DNA from: Clostridiales bacterium UBA1381
Lineage (GTDB): Bacteria; Bacillota; Clostridia; UBA1381
Assembly: GCA_002305435.1 (NCBI GenBank)
Contig: DBQZ01000048.1
Span: 1,379 to 7,814, forward strand
Length of the DNA stretch: 6,436 nucleotides
Direction of reading: 5' to 3'
Position 1 is the stretch's first letter. The number at the start of each line of letters is the position of its first letter. The translations under genes and the position numbers were made by a program. The notes under the pieces are model-generated. The model saw nothing but the letters and a program-made list of their open reading frames with translations. It was not told where the DNA came from and did no database searches. Below, piece by piece: positions 1 to 5,341 of the stretch.

Positions 1-294
1 CGCATTTTGCTCAATCAGCTCGATAAGATGCGGCAGGTTATCGGTCGGCACTTCTTCTACGATATAGCTGCCGATGTCGGGGTTAGATGTTGTCTGGACG
101 TATTCCCGATGCGAGGCTGCCGAGCTCAGCTGAGATACGAACGTTGTACTCAAAAGCGCTGAGCAGTCGTCACGGAACGAATTGCGGTTTGAAATCATCA
201 TCCCCAGAGGAAACGATAGCCAGACTGCTAACAGCAGTATAAGTGAGAGAACGACAAAGATCAGTGATATTTTTCGTCTTGTGCTTTTAAACAT
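1..294 (-). CDS. Sensor histidine kinase, N-terminal part only (WalK/PhoR-like by context)
   Basis: The frame is open for 98 codons from an ATG at 294 through the window edge, so only the N-terminus is visible. Residues 1-8 are basic (MFKSTRRK), about residues 9-31 form one hydrophobic membrane segment (rich in L, I and V), and the rest is a polar, presumably extracellular, start of a sensor domain. No HAMP, DHp or ATPase motif is inside the window, so kinase identity rests on position. The gene lies 15 nt downstream of an OmpR-family response regulator on the same strand, the usual walR-walK or phoP-phoR order. An AGAAAGG Shine-Dalgarno at 301-307 sits 6 nt before the ATG. It would sense an envelope signal and phosphorylate the regulator. 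It could instead be another membrane protein of the operon, but a kinase is the best guess. Confidence 0.7.
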   Translation of the reverse strand, partial: MFKSTRRKISLIFVVLSLILLLAVWLSFPLGMMISNRNSFRDDCSALLSTTFVSQLSSAASHREYVQTTSNPDIGSYIVEEVPTDNLPHLIELIEQNA

Positions 295-309
295 TCTGTA
301 CCTTTCTGC

Positions 310-1026
310 TTAAGAGACGCTGAAATAATAGCCCACGCCTCTTTTTGTGATTATATACTTGGGCATACGGGGATCATCCTCGATTTTTTCACGCAGCCGC
401 CTGATGGTTACATCCACCGTGCGCACATCACCGTAATATTCGTAGCCCCACACATTTTCCATAAGCGTTTCACGGCTGAATATCGTGTTCGGCTGATTAA
501 CGAGGAATTTCAGCAGCTCAAACTCACGCAGCGTTATATCGACTATTTCATTGTTCTTCTTTACCTCATAGCGGGAGATATTTATTGAAAGATCGCCGAA
601 GGTCAGGGTATCGGGGTTCTTTTTCTCCTCTGTTTTTGTGAGGGCGGCGATCTCAAGCTCCGTTATACGGCGCAGATTGGCCTTAACCCTTGCCAAAAGC
701 TCACGTATAGAAAACGGCTTTGTGATATAGTCGTCAGCCCCCAATTCAAGGCCGAGAACCTTGTCAAGCTCTTCCTCACGGGCAGTAAGCATGATTATCG
801 CCACGTTTGATTTTTCACGGACACGGCGGCATACCTCGTGGCCGTCAATGCCCGGCAGCATTACGTCGAGCAGTATTAAATCCGGTGATTCGTTCAAGGC
901 TTTTTCAAGCCCGGTTATTCCGTCGAGTGCGGTTATAGTCCGATAACCGGCGTTTTCCAGATTGAATTTTAAAATATCAACTATAGGCTGTTCATCCTCG
1001 ATTATGAGAATAGTGCGTTTGTTCAA
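310..1026 (-). CDS. walR: OmpR/PhoB-family response regulator, WalR (YycF/VicR)-like
   Basis: This is a two-component DNA-binding regulator of 238 aa, the usual family length. The receiver domain is about residues 4-120: acidic pocket E10-D11, phospho-acceptor D54 in LILLDVMLPG, T81 in MLTA, and K103 in ITKPFS. The winged-helix domain is about 138-236, with the family-typical stretches TLREFELLKFL, VWGYEYYGDVRTVDVTIRRL and KRGVGYYF. The WGY-YGDVRTVDV-RRLREKIED pattern is the one I associate with WalR, the regulator of wall metabolism in Firmicutes, although PhoP is a close relative. A longer open frame reaches back to 1215, but that extra segment covers the promoter and does not look like a receiver domain. 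The TTG at 1026 follows an AGAAAGGA site at 9 nt spacing and gives the normal MNKRTILIIEDE start. A partial membrane sensor gene follows 15 nt downstream. Confidence 0.9.
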   Translation of the reverse strand: MNKRTILIIEDEQPIVDILKFNLENAGYRTITALDGITGLEKALNESPDLILLDVMLPGIDGHEVCRRVREKSNVAIIMLTAREEELDKVLGLELGADDYITKPFSIRELLARVKANLRRITELEIAALTKTEEKKNPDTLTFGDLSINISRYEVKKNNEIVDITLREFELLKFLVNQPNTIFSRETLMENVWGYEYYGDVRTVDVTIRRLREKIEDDPRMPKYIITKRGVGYYFSVS

Positions 1027-1035
1027 TATAAAGCA

Positions 1036-1043
1036 TCCTTTCT
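1036..1043 (-). promoter_or_regulatory. Ribosome binding site that fixes the TTG start of the response regulator
   Basis: On the minus strand AGAAAGGA lies 9 nt before TTG 1026. An ATG overlaps the end of this site, but it is in another frame and opens only a short 14-codon frame. The TTG is therefore the best start. The same AGAAAGG core precedes the sensor gene and malQ. Confidence 0.7.
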
Positions 1044-1084
1044 CTCCGTTATTTTGTATACATATAAAATTTTTCTTACTTATT

Positions 1085-1113
1085 ATTTTAACAGATATTC
1101 TAAAAATCTTCAA
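1085..1113 (-). promoter_or_regulatory. Sigma-A promoter of the response regulator/sensor operon
   Basis: The minus strand reads TTGAAG (1113-1108), a 17-bp spacer, then TAAAAT (1090-1085). TG at the extended -10 position (TGTTAAAAT) strengthens it. The start of transcription would be near 1078, giving a leader of about 52 nt to the TTG start. No WalR-type box was found next to it, so autoregulation is not supported from sequence. Confidence 0.7.
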
Positions 1114-1176
1114 GAGGGAATTACGATAATTTTGGGGAAATTTCCGAGGGTTAAAATTTACATTATCCGGTGGATA

Positions 1177-1205
1177 TTGACATGACAGCAATGCTGTTGT
1201 ATAAT
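1177..1205 (+). promoter_or_regulatory. Consensus sigma-A promoter of the HAD phosphatase gene
   Basis: TTGACA at 1177-1182, a 17-bp spacer and TATAAT at 1200-1205 form a perfect consensus promoter. The transcript would begin near 1212. AAGGAG at 1221-1226 is the ribosome binding site, 10 nt before ATG 1237. It is divergent from the response-regulator promoter, with 63 bp between the two -35 hexamers. Confidence 0.85.
1185..1197. promoter_or_regulatory. 13-bp perfect palindrome inside the promoter spacer, possible operator
   Basis: ACAGCA-A-TGCTGT is a perfect inverted repeat with one central base. It lies wholly between the -35 and -10 hexamers of the HAD gene promoter. A protein bound there would block or reshape RNA polymerase binding. 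I do not recognise the motif as the site of a known family. It is too short and badly placed to be a terminator. Confidence 0.45.
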
Positions 1206-1236
1206 AAACATACAAACTAAAAGGAGAAATAAAATC

Positions 1237-1896
1237 ATGAAATTATGTATATTTGATTTGGACGGTACGCTTGCCGACACGCTGTCCACGATAGCCCATT
1301 ACGGCAATACAGCTCTTGCTGCCTGCGGTCTGCCGGAAATAGCGACCGAGGATTACAAAACGCTCGTAGGGGACGGGCGGAGCGTATTGATTCACCGTAT
1401 GCTTGCCTGCTTTGACAGCGACGGCGAGGAGACGTTTAAAAAAGCCTGCGAGGTATACGACAGGGCTTATGAGGCGGATGTGATATTTGATACAAAGCCG
1501 TATGATGGCATCATTTCAGCTGTGCAGTCCCTGAGGGAAAAAGGTGTAAAAACGGCGCTACTCTCAAATAAGCCGGATAACGTGGTGAAGATGGTATGTA
1601 AAAAGCTCTTTTTTGACGGGCTTTTTGACGAAATACGGGGTCAGCGTGAGGATACGCCGAAAAAGCCGGCTCCCGACGGCGCATTGATTCTTGCGCAAAA
1701 GCTTGGGATAGACAAGAGCGACTGTGTATTCGTGGGGGATACGAACGTGGATATTTTCACCGGCAAAAATGCCACCATGGTGACTGCGGGCGTTCTCTGG
1801 GGATTTCGCAGCCGGGAGGAGCTTGAGGCTGCCGGGGCTGATGTTATACTTGAAAAACCGTCGGATATTATAAATTTGGCGGATTTTGTCAAGTGA
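1237..1896 (+). CDS. HAD-superfamily phosphatase, phosphoglycolate-phosphatase-like
   Basis: This 219-aa soluble hydrolase has the full set of HAD motifs. Motif I is FDLDGTLADT with nucleophile D7 and D9. A helical C1-type cap spans about residues 16-85. Motif II is S110 in LLSNKP, motif III is K143 in PKKPAPDG, and motif IV is GDTNVD with D168 and D172 for magnesium. The overall pattern and length match subfamily IA enzymes such as phosphoglycolate phosphatase (Gph) or the pyrophosphatase PpaX. The substrate cannot be told from sequence, and a general metabolite-repair role is likely. It has its own consensus promoter and AAGGAG ribosome binding site. No clear terminator separates it from malQ, 133 bp downstream, so read-through into malQ is possible. 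Confidence 0.88.
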   Translation: MKLCIFDLDGTLADTLSTIAHYGNTALAACGLPEIATEDYKTLVGDGRSVLIHRMLACFDSDGEETFKKACEVYDRAYEADVIFDTKPYDGIISAVQSLREKGVKTALLSNKPDNVVKMVCKKLFFDGLFDEIRGQREDTPKKPAPDGALILAQKLGIDKSDCVFVGDTNVDIFTGKNATMVTAGVLWGFRSREELEAAGADVILEKPSDIINLADFVK

Positions 1897-1898
1897 TT

Positions 1899-1917
1899 GT
1901 TGTAAACAGTTAACAAC
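1899..1917. promoter_or_regulatory. 19-bp inverted repeat over the -35 region of malQ, possible operator
   Basis: GTTGTAAAC-A-GTTAACAAC has 9-bp arms matching at 8 of 9 positions around a central A. It begins 3 bases after the HAD stop codon and overlaps the -35 zone of the malQ promoter, a typical repressor position. The half-sites resemble a Rex operator (TTGTTAA-N4-TTAACAA), but the spacer is one base short and one base differs. A catabolite-repression (cre) site fits poorly. It is A+T rich and lacks a long T tract, so a terminator for the upstream gene is less likely. Confidence 0.45.
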
Positions 1918-1941
1918 TTTGTAAAAAAGCTATGGTATAAT
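1910..1941 (+). promoter_or_regulatory. Extended -10 promoter of malQ
   Basis: TGGTATAAT at 1933-1941 contains a perfect -10 (1936-1941) with the TGn extension. No good -35 lies at 17 bp (ACAACT at 1913-1918). TTAACA at 1910-1915 is closer to consensus but 20 bp away. A weak -35 with an extended -10 suits a promoter that depends on a regulator. Transcription would start near 1948, leaving a leader of about 82 nt. Confidence 0.65.
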
Positions 1942-1971
1942 AATTAAAGCGATAAATAGAAATATGAAACC

Positions 1972-2000
1972 CTCCGGCGTTATATAAAAAACGTACGGAG
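1972..2000 (+). other. Leader hairpin upstream of malQ
   Basis: CTCCG (1972-1976) can pair with CGGAG (1996-2000), and CGTT (1978-1981) with AACG (1990-1993), separated by a G/TA internal bulge and closed by an A+T-rich loop. It lies in the predicted malQ 5' leader, 11 bases before the AGAAAGGA ribosome binding site at 2012-2019. The following bases are A-rich, so it is not an intrinsic terminator for the plus strand. Any regulatory role is speculative. Confidence 0.3.
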
Positions 2001-2029
2001 TAAAAAATATCAGAAAGGATGGAAATGGT

Positions 2030-3502
2030 ATGCGAGGAAGCGGAATACTTCTGCACATTTCATCTCTGCCGTCGCCGTACGGGATAGGTACTCTCGGACG
2101 GGAAGCGTATAATTTTGTGGATTTTTTGAAAGCGGCCGGTCAGAGTTATTGGCAGATACTGCCGGTGGGACCGACCTCCTACGGGGATTCGCCGTATCAG
2201 TCGTATTCGACCCATGCCGGCAACCCGTATTTTATAGATCTTGACCTGCTGGCTGAGGAGGGGCTTTTGAAAAAAGCCGATTACAAGAACATCGATTGGG
2301 GAGAAGATGCCGAAAGAGTCGATTACGGGCTGCTTTATGAAAACCGGTTTGATGTGCTTAAGAAAGCGTTTGATAATTTCAAAAAAGGCGGGATGGAAGG
2401 CTTTAGTGAGTTTTTGGACGAGAACGAAAACTGGATTTCAAATTACGGCCTTTTTATGAGCATAAAGGATTACCATAAGGGGAAGAGCTGGATAGAATGG
2501 GAGGAACCGCTGAAAAGACGTGATCCCCATTCGCTGTGGGAATTTTCCTGCGAGCATCGTGATGAGATAGATTTCTGGATGTTTTTGCAGTTTATGTTCT
2601 TTAAGCAGTGGAAAGCGCTTAAGGAATACGCCAACGATATGGGGATAAAAATAATCGGGGATATTCCTATATACGTTTCTGTTGATTCGGCTCCGGTATG
2701 GGTATATCCCGACCTGTTTGATCTTGACGAAAAGCTTTTGCCGGTGACGGTGGCAGGCTGTCCGCCGGACGCATTTTCCCCCACAGGGCAGCTGTGGGGG
2801 AACCCCATATACAACTGGGAGAGACACAGACAGACCGGTTACAACTGGTGGATAGACCGTATAAAGGCCGCCCGTGAGCTGTATGATGTTATAAGGATAG
2901 ACCATTTCCGTGGATTTGACAGCTATTATTCCGTGCCGTACGGAAATAAGACAGCAGAAAATGGCAAGTGGAACCCGGGACCGGGGCTGGAGCTTTTTAG
3001 CGCTGTCGAAAAGTCTATCGGCAAAACGGAAATAATAGCCGAAGATCTGGGATTTTTGACCGATTCGGTAAAGAAGATGCTAAAGGACAGCGGTTTTCCG
3101 GGAATGAAGGTGATGGAGTTTGCTTTTGCTCCGGGAGAAAACAGCGATTATCTGCCGCATAATTATATAAAGAACTGCGTAGCGTATGCGGGAACTCATG
3201 ACAACGATACCATTCTCGGCTGGATGCGTACAAGCGGCAAGAGAGAGATAGATTTCTGCCGTGATTACCTGCATATCGGCGCAAAGGACAATTTTGTAAC
3301 AGAGGTTTTGCGCGGGCTTTTCAGAAGCGCCGCAGATACTGTTATAGTACAGCTTCAGGATTGGCTGGAGCTGGGTTCTGAGGCGAGGATGAACACCCCG
3401 TCCGTACCGTTTGGGAACTGGACATGGAGGGTGGCAAAAAAGAATATCTCCCCTAAGCTGGCGAAAAAGATAGAGTCTATGACTGTGCTCTACAGCCGCT
3501 GA
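2030..3502 (+). CDS. malQ: 4-alpha-glucanotransferase (amylomaltase, GH77)
   Basis: The 490-aa cytoplasmic enzyme transfers alpha-1,4-glucan segments between maltodextrins and releases glucose, so it works in maltose/starch and glycogen use. The length is normal for the short bacterial type. The N-terminus GILLHISSLPSPYGIGTLG is family-typical, followed by WQILPVGPT and GDSPYQSYS. Catalytic residues in their usual contexts are nucleophile D291 (VIRIDHFRGF), acid/base E338 (IIAEDLG) and transition-state stabiliser D391 (GTHDNDT). FSPTGQLWGNPIYNW at about 249-263 is also characteristic. The ATG at 2030 follows AGAAAGGA with 10 nt spacing, and nearby ATGs at 2019 and 2025 are out of frame. No other glucan gene is visible nearby. 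The gene ends at a strong terminator shared with the convergent NlpC/P60 gene. Confidence 0.96.
   Translation: MRGSGILLHISSLPSPYGIGTLGREAYNFVDFLKAAGQSYWQILPVGPTSYGDSPYQSYSTHAGNPYFIDLDLLAEEGLLKKADYKNIDWGEDAERVDYGLLYENRFDVLKKAFDNFKKGGMEGFSEFLDENENWISNYGLFMSIKDYHKGKSWIEWEEPLKRRDPHSLWEFSCEHRDEIDFWMFLQFMFFKQWKALKEYANDMGIKIIGDIPIYVSVDSAPVWVYPDLFDLDEKLLPVTVAGCPPDAFSPTGQLWGNPIYNWERHRQTGYNWWIDRIKAARELYDVIRIDHFRGFDSYYSVPYGNKTAENGKWNPGPGLELFSAVEKSIGKTEIIAEDLGFLTDSVKKMLKDSGFPGMKVMEFAFAPGENSDYLPHNYIKNCVAYAGTHDNDTILGWMRTSGKREIDFCRDYLHIGAKDNFVTEVLRGLFRSAADTVIVQLQDWLELGSEARMNTPSVPFGNWTWRVAKKNISPKLAKKIESMTVLYSR
2776..2802 (+). other. Strong perfect hairpin inside the malQ coding region
   Basis: TTCCCCCACAG (2776-2786) pairs perfectly with CTGTGGGGGAA (2792-2802) around a 5-base GGCAG loop. 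The stem has 11 pairs, 7 of them G-C. It encodes the conserved SPTGQLWGN stretch of GH77 enzymes, so much of the sequence is set by the protein. No T tract follows, so it is not a terminator. Confidence 0.4.
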
Positions 3503-3505
3503 AAC

Positions 3506-3552
3506 AAACAAAAAGCAGGATACCATTCATCCGGGTATCCTGCTTTTTGTTT
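3506..3552. terminator. Bidirectional intrinsic terminator between malQ and the NlpC/P60 gene
   Basis: A perfect 19-bp inverted repeat (3506-3524 with 3534-3552) surrounds a 9-base loop. The core is GCAGGATACC/GGTATCCTGC, flanked by A5 on one side and T5 on the other, so it has a T tract in both directions. It starts 4 bases after the malQ stop and lies about 60 bases beyond the stop of the convergent minus-strand gene. Confidence 0.92.
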
Positions 3553-3611
3553 CTACTCCCGCAAGCTCCGTGGCAGATATGCAGAGCTTACTTATCCTAT
3601 ACTATATTTGA

Positions 3612-4889
3612 TCAGACAACACGGCGCGCTCCTGCGTACTGCTTCTGTCTGTAGGCTGTCTCAATAGACGATATTTTTACAACGTCGCCGGTCTGTGGTG
3701 CGTGGATCATGTTGCCGTTGCCAACATAGATGCCGACATGGTGGATGACGCCGTTTCTGGCGAAGAACACAAGGTCGCCCGGCTGCAGATCCGACTTACT
3801 TACTGCTACGCCGTTTTTGAACTGTTCCCTTGAGGTACGGTTTACGCTGATGCCGTTCTGGCGGCATACGTACTGAACAAGACCGGAGCAGTCAAAGCCT
3901 GAAGGCGAGGTGCCGCCCCATACGTATTTTACGCCTAGATACTTCTTGGCAGTGTCCACAAGAGCCTGTCCCTTTGATGAGGAGCTCGACGATGAAGAGG
4001 ACGAGCTGGAGGATGAAGACGAGGATGAGGAAGAGGAAGAACTCTTCTTTGAGCTTTCTTCTGCAGCTTTCTTTTCTGCTTCTTCCTTTGCACGAGCCTC
4101 AGCTGCTGCACGTTCTGCTGCTTCCTGCTTTTCACGCTCTACCTCTGCCTGACGGTCGGATACGTCTGTCTTTAATATCCACTCGTCATCAAGCATAACA
4201 GCTGTGTTTATAACATACCCTTCGGTGTAATCTTCGCCGTAGGCAATATGTATATAGTTGCCCTCGCCGCCGAGGTCTATTATCTCGGTGTCGTCGCTAA
4301 GCTGGGTTATAACGCTTGAGCTCTCATCGGCTGCTGAACGGACGTTTACGGCGCTATTGGAGTCAATGTGGGCCTTTCTGTAATGTGTGTAGTTCATAGC
4401 GGCTTCTTCAGCTTCTGTCTTATCCTCTGTGATAAAAGCTGATACGACATAGCCCGTCTTGTTGTCGCCGTATGCTATCTTATACCAGCCTTCGGTGGAT
4501 TCGAGGATTTCTACCTCTGTCATCTCCTTAGCCTGGTCTATAATTTCTGCTTCGTCAGACGGTGCGGCGTAAACCGGAAGCGTTCCTGATGCCAGCTTTG
4601 TGTATGCCACCGGCAGGAAGCTCTTTTTAGCAATGTCCTCTTCCGTTTCAATATCTATCATCTCCGCATACGAGGGTATTCCCTCTGTATCGGAGGTTTC
4701 AAATACCAGCGCAGTGCCGGCATTGCCTTCTTTTTCTGCTATAGTTATTGTATTGCTTGCTGCGTTTGATGTAATCCTGCTTATTCTTTCTTCCTTTAAT
4801 TTTGCTTCGCTTGTTATCTGAGCCGTGCCCATTGCGCTTATCATCGCTACTGCTATAACAGCCACAATCGTGTGTTTCAGATTTCGCAT
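3612..4889 (-). CDS. Secreted peptidoglycan endopeptidase, two SH3b domains plus NlpC/P60
   Basis: A 425-aa exported wall hydrolase expected to cut peptide cross-bridges or stems in peptidoglycan. A signal peptide covers residues 1-23 (basic MRNLKH, hydrophobic 7-21, likely cut after GTA-23). Residues 24-95 match nothing I know. SH3b-like wall-binding domains lie at about 96-154 and 173-233 (NVRS motif in the second). A charged Ala/Glu/Lys-rich, probably coiled-coil segment spans about 245-280. An unbroken run of 23 serines covers 283-305, and the NlpC/P60 domain fills 308-425. Catalytic C334 (GFDCSGLV), H384 (HHVGIYVG) and H396 (MIHA) are present. The ATG at 4889 was chosen because GGGAGGT (4899-4905) lies 9 nt before it. 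The alternative GTG at 4913 would run through that site. It has a perfect promoter and WalR-type boxes upstream, as wall hydrolases often do. Confidence 0.93.
   Translation of the reverse strand: MRNLKHTIVAVIAVAMISAMGTAQITSEAKLKEERISRITSNAASNTITIAEKEGNAGTALVFETSDTEGIPSYAEMIDIETEEDIAKKSFLPVAYTKLASGTLPVYAAPSDEAEIIDQAKEMTEVEILESTEGWYKIAYGDNKTGYVVSAFITEDKTEAEEAAMNYTHYRKAHIDSNSAVNVRSAADESSSVITQLSDDTEIIDLGGEGNYIHIAYGEDYTEGYVINTAVMLDDEWILKTDVSDRQAEVEREKQEAAERAAAEARAKEEAEKKAAEESSKKSSSSSSSSSSSSSSSSSSSSSSSKGQALVDTAKKYLGVKYVWGGTSPSGFDCSGLVQYVCRQNGISVNRTSREQFKNGVAVSKSDLQPGDLVFFARNGVIHHVGIYVGNGNMIHAPQTGDVVKISSIETAYRQKQYAGARRVV
3975..4043 (-). repeat. Poly-serine linker, 23 consecutive Ser codons
   Basis: This run links the charged coiled-coil region to the NlpC/P60 domain. 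All six serine codons are used (7 TCC, 5 TCA, 4 TCG, 4 TCT, 2 AGC, 1 AGT), so it is not a simple DNA microsatellite. Low-complexity Ser linkers are common in exported wall enzymes and may be flexible or glycosylated. Confidence 0.9.
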
Positions 4890-4907
4890 AAACCAATTAC
4901 CTCCCGA

Positions 4908-4937
4908 TGTCACACCCTCTGTTTCGGACGTGTGACA
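4908..4937 (-). other. 5' leader hairpin next to the NlpC/P60 ribosome binding site
   Basis: TGTCACAC (4908-4915) and GTGTGACA (4930-4937) are perfect 8-bp arms around a 14-base loop. In the minus-strand mRNA the stem ends 2 nt before the GGGAGGT ribosome binding site. It could stabilise the mRNA end or affect ribosome access. It does not resemble the long ydaO (c-di-AMP) riboswitch that controls many wall hydrolases, and the predicted leader (about 80 nt) is too short for that. Confidence 0.5.
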
Positions 4938-4975
4938 AATATGTTGCTTGAATGTTTCTCAATTGTTACAAACCC

Positions 4976-5004
4976 ATTATACACCACTATTTTCGGTTTG
5001 TCAA
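4976..5004 (-). promoter_or_regulatory. Consensus sigma-A promoter of the NlpC/P60 gene
   Basis: The minus strand reads TTGACA (5004-4999), 17 bp, TATAAT (4981-4976), a perfect match. Transcription would start near 4969, with a leader of about 80 nt. A second TTTGACAAA copy 14 bp further upstream (5011-5019) has no matching -10. Confidence 0.88.
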
Positions 5005-5031
5005 ATGTTTTTTGTCAAAAGACGTAATTTT

Positions 5032-5048
5032 TGTAATTAAAATGTAAC
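5032..5048 (+). promoter_or_regulatory. WalR-type box 1, upstream of the NlpC/P60 promoter
   Basis: TGTAAT-TAAAA-TGTAAC matches the WalR/YycF consensus TGTWAH-N5-TGTWAH at every defined base. It lies 27 bp upstream of the -35 of the NlpC/P60 promoter (about -63 to -79), suited to activation. It is oriented away from that gene. A PhoP-type box is the main alternative, since that family also binds direct repeats with 11-bp period. Confidence 0.65.
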
Positions 5049-5191
5049 AAATTTGTCTTTAAAGCGGGTGAAAAATCTCCATATTCTGGATTTTTTGCAG
5101 CTAAAAGAGAGGAATCTTTGACGGTTGTGCGAAAAATATACAAAAATTAAATCCCAAAACTATGCAGTTTTAACGAAATTTCAAATCTCAA

Positions 5192-5209
5192 TGTTACAGC
5201 AATGTTACA
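5192..5209. promoter_or_regulatory. WalR-type box 2, mid-region, readable on both strands
   Basis: Two AATGTTACA copies stand 11 bp apart (5190 and 5201). The plus strand gives TGTTAC-AGCAA-TGTTAC (5192-5208) and the minus strand gives TGTAAC-ATTGC-TGTAAC (5209-5193). Both fit the WalR consensus exactly. It is about -104 to -120 from the plus-strand start site and about -224 to -240 from the NlpC/P60 start site. Confidence 0.6.
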
Positions 5210-5223
5210 AGCTGATTTCAGCT
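5210..5223. promoter_or_regulatory. 14-bp palindrome next to box 2, possible operator
   Basis: AGCTGA-TT-TCAGCT is a perfect inverted repeat that directly abuts the second WalR-type box. It may bind another dimeric regulator. There is no T tract, so a terminator is unlikely. I do not recognise the motif. Confidence 0.3.
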
Positions 5224-5248
5224 ACGAAAAGAGCATCACGAGGTGAAT

Positions 5249-5265
5249 GTTACAGTAATATTACA
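5249..5265 (-). promoter_or_regulatory. WalR-type box 3, upstream of the ferredoxin/hydrogenase promoter
   Basis: The minus strand reads TGTAAT-ATTAC-TGTAAC, a complete consensus match with the same half-sites as box 1. It ends 12 bp before the -35 of the plus-strand promoter (about -48 to -64). Its inner part also forms a 10-bp palindrome, GTAATATTAC (5255-5264). Confidence 0.6.
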
Positions 5266-5277
5266 CGAATATTTCAA

Positions 5278-5306
5278 TTGACAACGGGGAGAAAAGCGGA
5301 TATAAT
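5278..5306 (+). promoter_or_regulatory. Consensus sigma-A promoter of the ferredoxin/hydrogenase-like operon
   Basis: TTGACA (5278-5283), a 17-bp spacer and TATAAT (5301-5306) form a perfect promoter. Transcription would start near 5313, and AAGGAGGG at 5328-5335 is the ribosome binding site, 6 nt before the TTG start. Confidence 0.85.
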
Positions 5307-5341
5307 CATATTATAGAGTAAAAAACGAAGGAGGGACAGCA

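Larger units (their letters stand above)
4890..5341. other. 452-bp divergent regulatory region between the NlpC/P60 and ferredoxin genes
   Basis: No gene is supported here. One 63-codon open frame (5125-5316) has no ribosome binding site, runs over the plus-strand promoter and resembles nothing. The region is A+T rich. From left to right it holds the NlpC/P60 ribosome binding site and leader hairpin, its promoter, a WalR-type box, a roughly 140-bp stretch without clear signals apart from a weak A/T stem at 5071-5096, a second WalR-type box with an adjacent 14-bp palindrome, a third box, and the promoter of the ferredoxin/hydrogenase-like operon. Confidence 0.8.

Noticed and set aside
1027..1215. 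N-terminal extension of the response regulator open frame back to an ATG at 1215
   Set aside because: The extension of 63 residues has no receiver-domain similarity, covers the promoter and leader, and lacks a ribosome binding site. The TTG at 1026 gives the standard start.
1901..1915. Catabolite-responsive (cre) element before malQ
   Set aside because: TGTAAACAGTTAACA lacks the central CG and does not fit the cre spacing. The dyad symmetry is centred differently.
3910..4198. Acidic open frames on the plus strand opposite the NlpC/P60 gene
   Set aside because: They are the antisense reading of the serine codons and the Glu/Ala-rich segment, with no ribosome binding site. They are shadows.
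4890..4970. ydaO-type c-di-AMP riboswitch, often found before wall hydrolase genes
   Set aside because: The predicted leader is only about 80 nt with a single simple hairpin, and lacks the larger multi-stem structure of that riboswitch.
5071..5096. A/T-rich stem with TCCA/TGGA core followed by T6, a possible terminator
   Set aside because: The core is only 4 bp with a bulge before the A/T flanks, and no gene ends upstream of it on the plus strand.
5125..5316. 63-codon open frame on the plus strand
   Set aside because: It has no ribosome binding site, runs through two WalR-type boxes and the -35/-10 of the next operon, and shows no recognisable protein pattern.
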